This document shows, in pieces, positions 56,722-64,000 of a stretch of 64,000 nucleotides of DNA; position 1 is the stretch's first letter, and every line of letters begins with the position of its first letter. The stretch comes from Coniochaeta sp. PMI_546 (lineage: Eukaryota > Ascomycota > Sordariomycetes > Coniochaetales > Coniochaetaceae), in assembly GCA_021432605.1 (NCBI GenBank), contig MU271146.1, positions 2,356,001 through 2,420,000 of the forward strand, written 5' to 3'. The translations under genes were made by a program, and so were the position numbers. The notes below the pieces were generated by a model that was not told the DNA's origin, ran no database searches, and saw only the letters and a list, made by a program, of their open reading frames with translations.

Positions 56722-58160
56722 CTTTGTGGGCTGCGCGACGTGGTGTGGGAGTCAAGAGGAGGAAGGTCTCGAGATGAGAGAGGTTGGGAGGGATGAAAGC
56801 GCAAGAAGGAGCCAAATGGGAACGCGAAAGTTACGCCGAGCAGCCGATGATGTCCCTTGGAGACAAACCGGATAAATCGTGGCCCAGGCGAACTAGTCAA
56901 CGTCCGCTCGACATTGGGTTAGCAGAAGCAGCAGCGAATTTCTACGGTCTCGTCGAAGGTGAAGCTCAGGTTCAAGGTGAGCAGCATCAAATGTTTAGCG
57001 GGGCATTCTTGGGGGTGGGGCATGATCTCGCCGTCAGCGACCGCTTGCCAAAAAGGCCTAGCGGCATCCTGGGACTTGTGTAAGTTGTGTTGTCGCTCCG
57101 GTCCGCAACAGGTCCACAAATCCGGGTCATCGCAAATGGATGGGTCCGATGGTGTGATGACGACGGGAGCGGAGCTAACTCGGGACGGGAAGGGGTAGCC
57201 GGCTAAAAGTTCCATGGTAAGACATGAGAGCGACAGTGACCCCACCAACGTTGACACCGCCACCCACATCTTCAGCAAGTCCACTGCATCTCACCTCATC
57301 ATGCAATGGAGGGACCGAACGACACACGGTAGTTGCATTGGTCTGGTCTGCTTGAAGCTGGAAATGATGCGGTCAGAGTTGCATTCTAAACGCCCGGTTC
57401 GGCTTCGAGCCCAAGATGACCGATACAACCTGGAATGGACTGATCAACGCGGGTTGGGTTACAATTAGATAGACATTAGCGGGAAGTTACTGCCCATAAC
57501 ATGATTGTAAGACAGGAGCAATGCCTTTGGATACGTGAAACATACATGACCAGTGCGGTCTAGCAAGCAAAGACTGGCAAAAAGACATAATCTGGTAACC
57601 ACTTTGGACTTTTACAGGCAGATACAAAGTTTTCAGTTGCAAGGCAGACTTTTGGATGTATCTCGTGCGCATGCGGTCTGCAGAGAAGATAGGACGAGAT
57701 GAGAGAGAGGAAAATATTTCCTTTGTATTTGGCCAAACATGCGGATGGACACTGCATCCAAAGTGATATCCATCCTTCGGATTAGGTCCGAAAGTGACAG
57801 GAAGAAGTAAAAAGTCAAGAACAGGGTATCGTGCCACCGTGGTAAGGTGTTCAAGGAAAGAGGAAAGGAGAAACCACTCCGCGCCCAGTTTACTTGTTTT
57901 CCAACCGTCCATATAGCAAATCATAAATCATTAGGCCCTCCCGAAGATGAGGGAAAAGATGTCGGAAATCAATGAACCTCTGCGCGCCGGTCATGCCATT
58001 ATACCAGACTTTTGATCCCCCCTTTGACGTATTATCAGATGTCCACCAAGGAGAGAGTTAAAACGTTGTCCAGAGCTGGGAGCAGAAGAGTACATATTAC
58101 GGAGGATTGACGAGGTGTCGAGATTAGACCCTGAGAGCGGGATAGGAAGGGTTGGGTTAT
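56722..58160. other. Intergenic region between two minus-strand genes
   Basis: This holds the methyltransferase promoter and the long 3' flank of the zinc-finger gene. A minus-strand frame at 57487-57924 (145 codons) has no recognisable content. No RNA gene or repeat was seen. Confidence 0.5.
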
Positions 58161-60500
58161 CTATTGCTGAACGCTGATCTCAGGACTGCACTCGAGCATC
58201 TTCTTCAGCTCCTCCTCGGTAGGATCGTCTGAGACCCACGGGCCCTTCTCTTCTTCGGTGGCATCGAGGAAGCCGTGCGCGCGCTTGAGCGTCTGGATGT
58301 CCAGGTCGGTAACGTATGACTTGCCGTCCCGTAGTGGCACGCGGACTTCATGGTCGGTTGATAGCATCATGTCGTCCTTGGCCAGGCGGCGTGGCCCATC
58401 AAAGACGGCCATAACGCGCTTCTTCATCGTCATCTGGCCCTTGTCGAATCCCCATGATGAGGGATAGTCGCGTCTGTTCTTGCGCCCCCGGCTCTTGCCT
58501 GTGGGCAGGGGAACGCCGCCGCGCGAGTGTGTGAGGCCTCGCGACTTCTGGACGCCGTTGGCAGGGTTGCCCTTGGACTTCTTGGTCGGCGATGTGGTTG
58601 AGGTTTTGATCTTGAACTCGTCATCGTCCTCGTCGGCGAGCAAGTCGTCGTCGTCTTCGTCCATAGCTGTAATCATGGTCGTCGTTGGGAGGTTGTTCTT
58701 CTCCAGCGTATTGTGCACATCCCGGTCATGCTCAACCTCGGCCAGTCGCTGAGCATTGATGGCCTCGGCCGGGTCCTCTTGCTGCACAATGCGCAGCACA
58801 CAGTCGTCCAGATGTTCGTAGAAATCCTGGGCGTTGGAGAAGGTTGCCGAGCAGGTGCTGCACTTGCCCGTGGCGTCGGGGGCGTAGCCCGTCAGCTTCT
58901 TGGCCGCACCTCCTGCGGTCTTCTTGCGGCTGTTGGGCGGCGTCTGCTCGACTCCGTGCACCGCGGTCAGGTGTCGCTTGAAGACATCAGCCCTATTGAA
59001 GGACTTCTCTGCCGCGGAGCCGGAGCCTGGGCAGAACCCGCACACCATTGTGCCCTTGTAATGCGTCAACGTGTGACGGTTCTTGTCATACTTGCGCGCG
59101 AAGCCCTTGACGTGGTAATCGCATGTTTGTATCGGGCACTTCTCCGGCCTCTCGGTTTGGTGCGTCAGCATGTGAGCCTTGAGGTCCTTGAAGGTCCGGC
59201 CGCATTCCGGGTGGGGGCATCTTTGCTTCTCTCGGGATTCGTCTCCGCTGACTGTCTGTTCGCCGGAGTAGTTGGAGTGGTATGAGATGAGACTTGGTCG
59301 CCTTTGGGAATCGACAGGCGCTGGGTATGGGCTGAATTGTGGGTAATTGTTGTTGTGCATGAATGGCGACACGCTGCCATTGCGGAGCTGCGGAGAAGGT
59401 GAGAGGCCCGGCGATCCGGGATACGGAGGGTTCTGATGCGGGAATGGGTGGTTTTCGAACGGCATCGCCATGGGCCGGTTAATGTGTTCCGGGTGGATCA
59501 GTGAAGGGTCTGGCCGAGAGAAGGTCAGGTTAGCAAACCCAGTTCCCTGGCGCGGATCGGAACTTGACAGAGGAAACCAACAAGAAGCTCCGAGCGGTGC
59601 GACAAAATGACCACTGGATTGAGAGAAAAACGGAGAAACGAGACGGCCTGATTGACATTGATTCCGTGCAGTCGGACTCATGTCATTGCGACCCGAGTTG
59701 GCACTCCAGGCTGGCAGTGGGGGGGAAGAAAATGAAGAAGTGGAGGTCGCTGGGGACGCGAACACAAGGCTCGCTTTTCTCGACGCCGCAGCACTCGAGA
59801 TTGGGGACGGCGTCACCGACGCTTGCGCGAGCTGCGTGTCCAGCGCCAGAGCTAGACCCGCGCCAGCGCCAGCGACGATATTGCGGGTCGCCGACCCACG
59901 GGAAGTCATGACAGACGAAATGGAAGCAGACTTGGGGGTTTGCCCTTTACGAGACGAAGACTGAGTTGACCGAGGAATCTGCGAAAACTCACCAACAAAA
60001 CCAGGGCCTTTGGCAGGCACGAACTCAAACTGAGCATTGTATCCTTCGATACCATGCCCGAATGAGTAATCGTGTCCAGACGGAAAGTATTCGTTCTGAT
60101 CAACGATGCCCGGGCTGACTCCGAGGCCGTGTGGTGCTGCCCACTCGGTCATGGGCGCGAGCTGGCCGTGGTTGGAGAGAGGCGAGCCCATGTTCGACGA
60201 TGAGGCCGAGGCTGTGGACAGGTTTGAGGAGGGCACCCGCATGTCAGAGTCCTCGGCGTACATGCCCGGTGATGACCGCCCGGCGTTGTACATGTATGGC
60301 GCCTCAGCGGCGTAGATGGTGGTGCCGTCGTATGCCATCGTTGTGGGGAAGGCCTCGCGCTGGGGGTATGCGCCGTATGACTCTGGTGAAAGGTCCATCT
60401 CCAGAGCCGGGTCCATCGGTGGGGATGCGAAGTGTGAAGGCTGAGGGTAGCTCATGTTGAAGTTGTCTCGCTCGTGGCTCATATGTGCCAGCGAGACCAT
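58161..60500 (-). CDS. C2H2 zinc-finger protein, putative transcription factor
   Basis: From the ATG at 60500 the frame gives 779 residues without a break. The N-terminal 400 residues are disordered, rich in Ser, Pro, Gly and Tyr (MSYPQPSHFASPPMDPALEM). Four zinc-finger-like units follow at about 426-566: CPHPEC with a short HMLTH, CPIQTCDYHVKGF with RHTLTH, CGFCPGSG with RHLTAVH, and CSTCSATF with EHLDDC, the last lacking a normal final His. An acidic patch (MDEDDDDLLADEDDDEF) and basic stretches (KSRGRKNRRDYP) come next, and the C-terminus is acidic. I infer a DNA-binding regulator; targets are unknown. A small unrecognised intron near 59520-59700 is possible, because that segment is less protein-like. 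The true start is probably upstream, through a 56-nt intron at 60580-60635. Confidence 0.82.
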   Translation of the reverse strand: MVSLAHMSHERDNFNMSYPQPSHFASPPMDPALEMDLSPESYGAYPQREAFPTTMAYDGTTIYAAEAPYMYNAGRSSPGMYAEDSDMRVPSSNLSTASASSSNMGSPLSNHGQLAPMTEWAAPHGLGVSPGIVDQNEYFPSGHDYSFGHGIEGYNAQFEFVPAKGPGFVGEFSQIPRSTQSSSRKGQTPKSASISSVMTSRGSATRNIVAGAGAGLALALDTQLAQASVTPSPISSAAASRKASLVFASPATSTSSFSSPPLPAWSANSGRNDMSPTARNQCQSGRLVSPFFSQSSGHFVAPLGASCWFPLSSSDPRQGTGFANLTFSRPDPSLIHPEHINRPMAMPFENHPFPHQNPPYPGSPGLSPSPQLRNGSVSPFMHNNNYPQFSPYPAPVDSQRRPSLISYHSNYSGEQTVSGDESREKQRCPHPECGRTFKDLKAHMLTHQTERPEKCPIQTCDYHVKGFARKYDKNRHTLTHYKGTMVCGFCPGSGSAAEKSFNRADVFKRHLTAVHGVEQTPPNSRKKTAGGAAKKLTGYAPDATGKCSTCSATFSNAQDFYEHLDDCVLRIVQQEDPAEAINAQRLAEVEHDRDVHNTLEKNNLPTTTMITAMDEDDDDLLADEDDDEFKIKTSTTSPTKKSKGNPANGVQKSRGLTHSRGGVPLPTGKSRGRKNRRDYPSSWGFDKGQMTMKKRVMAVFDGPRRLAKDDMMLSTDHEVRVPLRDGKSYVTDLDIQTLKRAHGFLDATEEEKGPWVSDDPTEEELKKMLECSPEISVQQ

Positions 60501-60892
60501 GCTTGGGGACTTGATTGGCTTTTGCGTAACCGGTGGGCGGTTTCGGTGTAAGTGGTGAAGTGTCGATGTTTTTGCACCTCTGCGCCAGGCGTCAGTGTCC
60601 AAGGCTCAGTCAACACCGAGCTCTGAGCTGCCTACCTTTTCACCACCGCATGCGAGGCCAAGCTATCACGAATTGGTACAGGTCGACTAGGCTTGACTCG
60701 GCGTGATCTTCCCCAGATAATGGACTTCGATATCTCGCGTTCGTCCTGCCAAGGCAGTACTGTATGCCTTATACCAAGATGAAGGGTGCTTGTGTGTGTC
60801 TGTATGTGTAACGAGAGACAGGAAACCGGCACGCTGGCTACCTTTACCGAGGTGCAGTCAAGACGACTGACTATAAGAGAGGCAGACGGCAA
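60501..60892 (-). other. Probable 5' coding exon(s) and intron of the zinc-finger gene
   Basis: Removing 60580-60635 (GTAGGC donor, GCGCAG acceptor) joins the zinc-finger frame in phase to an upstream frame reading KSIIWGRSRRVKPSRPVPIR, then DSLASHAVVKR, then GAKTSTLHHLHRN. This looks like genuine coding sequence. The upstream frame contains no ATG back to its stop, so at least one more exon is needed, or the gene starts at 60500 and this is leader. Confidence 0.5.
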
Positions 60893-63800
60893 ACAGTGAC
60901 GATATGACTGACGATGAATGCAGGAGATGTGAAGACTGTCCTCGGGGGCCGTCCGACGCTATATACATTTGATCCTCACCAACCCGATCTGCTGGTAAGA
61001 AACGAACGAGGCGAAGGCAGGACTAGCACAGGAGCAGGGGTTCACACCCTGCCTCCCCCCCAGTCGTATACCTTGGTACATGGGTGACTTTGCTTTTGGG
61101 CTGCAGGGGCCCACAACATTGGAGGGTACGTGGGCGCCCTCATTTTGCTGCCAGATGTGTGGGCCGCAGCCTTTCCGCGCTTGGGATGGTGCGAGAGCAG
61201 GGGTTCGAAAAGGCAGGGAGAGACGAAGAAGGGGGGGAAGCACAAAGGTACCTACCTCCTCCAGGGGAGTGTTCCCCGACGGCTTGGGGGCGTGCTTAGC
61301 AGATCACTTGCGCTGTGGATGAGTGGTGTGTGTGCTCATGAGGGAACAGCCGGGCAGTGAACGAAGACCTACACCCGCGATACCTGTCTAGTGCTACTGA
61401 CCGTGGCGAGCAGCCCCGTACCCGCGCGGTATCTCAGCAAGTCGTCGGGTACCCGTCCCTCCATCATTTCCCAATCTTGCAGAGTCTGGGCTTTTCTTTA
61501 TTGGCATGGTCGAGATATGATCCTTGTTGGCGTTCTTCCCAATGTTATCTGGTCATTTTTTGGGGATCTGGACCTTAACTGCTGCGTGTCAAGAGGTATC
61601 GCATCCGTCATTCCTGGGTGAGGAGGCTTTTGCGAGCCGCATCAGACAAGATCACCAAGACAATATCAGGAGACATCTCTCTGCAGGTCTATGGCCTAGA
61701 ATCTACAACCTAGAACGAATTATGGAAATCCGGCCATGTCTCGAGGTAAAGTGCCAATGTAGAGTTTAGTGTTACTGGCTCGGAGAGCCTCGTCTATGGC
61801 GCGCCTGGGAGCCATGGTATGTATGCTACGGTCAAGAAAAGGGTTGTCATCCTGGATCTCGATAGTTTCCAGACCGTAACTGATGTGTGGAAGGCACTGC
61901 GGAGGTCACAAGCGCACAAGAGTTCGCGGCAAGTCGACTCTTGGCTCGGTGGAGGCTCTGCTGGCGGTGATTATTTTTGTTCGCGATTTCTGTGCTGTGC
62001 TGTGCAGTGCAAGCATTCCAACAACACCACGACACCGTCAGGGATGTTGTGACAGCGAACAAGGTGGCAGAGTGCAGTGCCTGGCATCTCGAAGTTGACC
62101 AGTGGCTTGTCTTGTGGTGCTTGCAGCCAATCGTGGGCGCTCGCCCAACGTGGGGTCGGGGATGTGCATAATCCCAAAATAAGGTGCACAGCCCTACGAA
62201 GCACATCCACTTTTTGGCTTGCCAATGCCATACTGTGGTATTGGGATCGTGGCTTCGCATCTCTGCCTTGCAGCATGAAGTAGAAGTCTGGCTATGACGT
62301 TACGGAGAGAATATCTCGCGATCACGGCCTCGTTGAGACCCCAGGACGACATGGACAGAACGCGTGAAAAAGTCCTACAAACTCTGTCGGTGAAGAACCT
62401 TGGACTCTGGAAGGTGATTCCGAGGTACGTATCACGCCTTGAACGATCGATCCACCCTGCGCAACCACGACAACAAATGGCCGAGACACTGAAGAAGCAG
62501 CTCATAGTCCCAAGTGTCCAAGAAGATAGGGAACATGAAAGTCGCCATCAATATTATGTCAGACGGTAGAGACGGCTTGACGTTGGTAGTTTGGGATGAT
62601 GTTGAGCTGTTGACGCAGGTCAGCATCTTATCTAGGCGACATTTCCCAATCGGGAAGGGACGCAGCGCAATGCAGCATCGCTTTGTCCGGCTCGCATCTG
62701 CCTACTTCCAGGCGGTCAAACAGAAGTATCAGACTGCAACTGTGGCCGTCATTTGCCAGCGATCAGTTCTCGTCTCTGTCCTGAATCAGCGTGCCGTGCA
62801 AGAGGTCGAGTCCATCGTCTGCTGCACCTGCTGAATTGGCATCTTTGGGGTAACTTGATTAGGTACAGTACATGCCTGCCTTACACACTTTGTGCACCAG
62901 AAACTCATCTCCGCCCTCGCCTCATGTTGTGCAACTCCTCTCGTCTTTCCACATCGCTGGGTTCCAGGATCCATCAGCAGCAGCCCGAATAGCGTATTCT
63001 ATTTGCTTAATTTCTTTGAAAGCACAAGACGACGTCTTTGCTTGGAAAAGCAGGATCTTATGGTGGTGTTTTCGTCCTTCGTCCTCGACACCTACCTTAG
63101 CTCTTGCGTTCCGTAGTGTGTAGATCCGTTACATGGACAAGTGGGGAAGGACAGACATGGGACGCAACCAAGGTCGCGACGCTGGCGACGGTCCAGGGAT
63201 CAGAGTAACATCGATTCCCTGCGACACGGGAACCTTGAGGATCACCTGGTCCTGTTCGGCGATCACTATTTTTTGCAATGACATAAAAACTTACGGAACA
63301 TTGACCACGGTATAATTCGCTCAGAAGACCTCACCGACAATTCTGCCTGTCCGCCTCGCCGGCCCACGCTAATTTGGCGTCCTCTTTCCCACGCGTTGCA
63401 TCGTCTTTCCTAACGGTAAGCTCGCTCTCACGGCCCTATACCAAAGTAGCTCAAAGATCTCAGTAAGTGTCATGGCCTCGGGACCACATCGAGAACCCAC
63501 TTTATGTTTAAGATTTCAGTGCATGTAAGTACTGCAGGATTCTCATGATACTAAGAAGCGGCCAATGCCACGCTGAAGTCGGACTCTTCACGTAGCCCTG
63601 GGCATATTGTGAAGGTTCTGTCGCTCGGGCATGGGAGCTAAGGTACTTGTCGAGCATCAACACTCCCTCACACAGACCATGGAATAGTGATAGCATGGCC
63701 TTAGTAACGGGATCACTTCAGAGGTCGAGCATCGCCAGTTATCGCATCTCAGTCACACGGGTGGAGCTGTTCGGGCTTCCGACTCAATTAGTACTACAGT

Positions 63801-64000
63801 AAGCGAGCTCAGTTATCTCGGTCTTGGAATGACCTGTTATCCATGGGAGCGATATTGCAGATTTCAATAGTTTCGGAATGCGCAATCGCAAGATTGGCTG
63901 GGAAGTTTGGAAGATGGGCAATCTATACCCGCTTGTCACAAGTTGGTTTGCACGTGTGACCGCCGTAGCTCACGAGCCGGCAAACGCTTGTGGTAATGTG
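60893..64000. other. Gene-poor terminal region, 3.1 kb
   Basis: Only short frames are present; the most protein-like is an ATG frame at 62294-62569 (91 codons), with no recognisable domain. A perfect 6-bp stem hairpin lies at 61034-61052. The first part may be the promoter and leader of the zinc-finger gene. I see no tRNA, rRNA or element. Confidence 0.45.

Noticed and set aside
61034-61052. A hairpin with a tRNA T-arm-like loop (GTTCACA)
   Set aside because: There is no acceptor stem, D arm or B box around it; it is probably a chance inverted repeat.
1-64000. Search by eye for CRISPR arrays, rRNA genes, LTRs, long inverted repeats and virus-like genes
   Set aside because: None seen; the eukaryotic gene structures make CRISPR implausible, and no paired terminal repeats or polymerase/integrase motifs were found.

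Overview
The window looks like chromosomal DNA of a filamentous ascomycete (Pezizomycotina, probably Sordariomycetes). Coding sequence is GC-rich. Most introns are 48-76 nt, with GT-AG ends and a CTAAC/CTGAC-like branch site just before the acceptor. Several products belong to families I know mainly from such fungi: an LCCL multi-pass membrane protein, a Cys-rich LPXTG-type surface protein, a coiled-coil/ubiquitin-like protein and a SesB-like hydrolase. Exon-intron models were built by hand from conserved protein segments and reading-frame phase. No transcript data or database search was available.

Layout. 0-12.5 kb: GSK3 kinase, nuclear cap-binding subunit CBP80, splicing factor SAP49/SF3B4 (minus) and, divergent from it, a tiny five-exon TOM7. 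13-24.3 kb: a mitochondrial carrier of the FAD/folate group, the LCCL protein (minus), queuine tRNA-ribosyltransferase accessory subunit, AP-3 delta (minus) and EMC2. 24.3-27.4 kb is gene-poor. 27.4-33.5 kb: the coiled-coil/ubiquitin-like protein, COQ10 (minus) and a Trm140/METTL2-type tRNA m3C methyltransferase. 34.4-43 kb: an unrecognised disordered acidic ORF, then SAC3 in the same frame after one amber codon, then the LPXTG-type protein (minus). 43-45.5 kb is gene-poor and is followed by an intron-containing tRNA-Leu. 46.2-60.5 kb: a SesB-like alpha/beta hydrolase fused to WW and ZZ domains, the ER ubiquitin ligase HRD1 (minus), a carboxymuconolactone-decarboxylase-like protein, a family-16 methyltransferase (minus) and a C2H2 zinc-finger protein (minus). 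The last 3 kb show no convincing gene.

Most genes are housekeeping and functionally unlinked. RNA metabolism is well represented (CBP80, SAP49, SAC3, Trm140, QTRT2, tRNA-Leu). ER quality control (EMC2, HRD1) and mitochondria (TOM7, FLX1-like, COQ10) also recur. Divergent pairs share 0.4-0.7 kb promoters: SAP49/TOM7, LCCL/QTRT2, AP-3 delta/EMC2, COQ10/Trm140 and HRD1/CMD.

The observations I rate highest are the hydrolase-WW-ZZ fusion, which resembles fungal immune-type effector architectures without a NOD module; the amber codon between two same-frame ORFs at SAC3; and the odd gene structures of AP-3 delta (start codon apparently split by an intron, plus a GC-AG intron). No mobile element, virus-like element, CRISPR array or rRNA gene was recognised.
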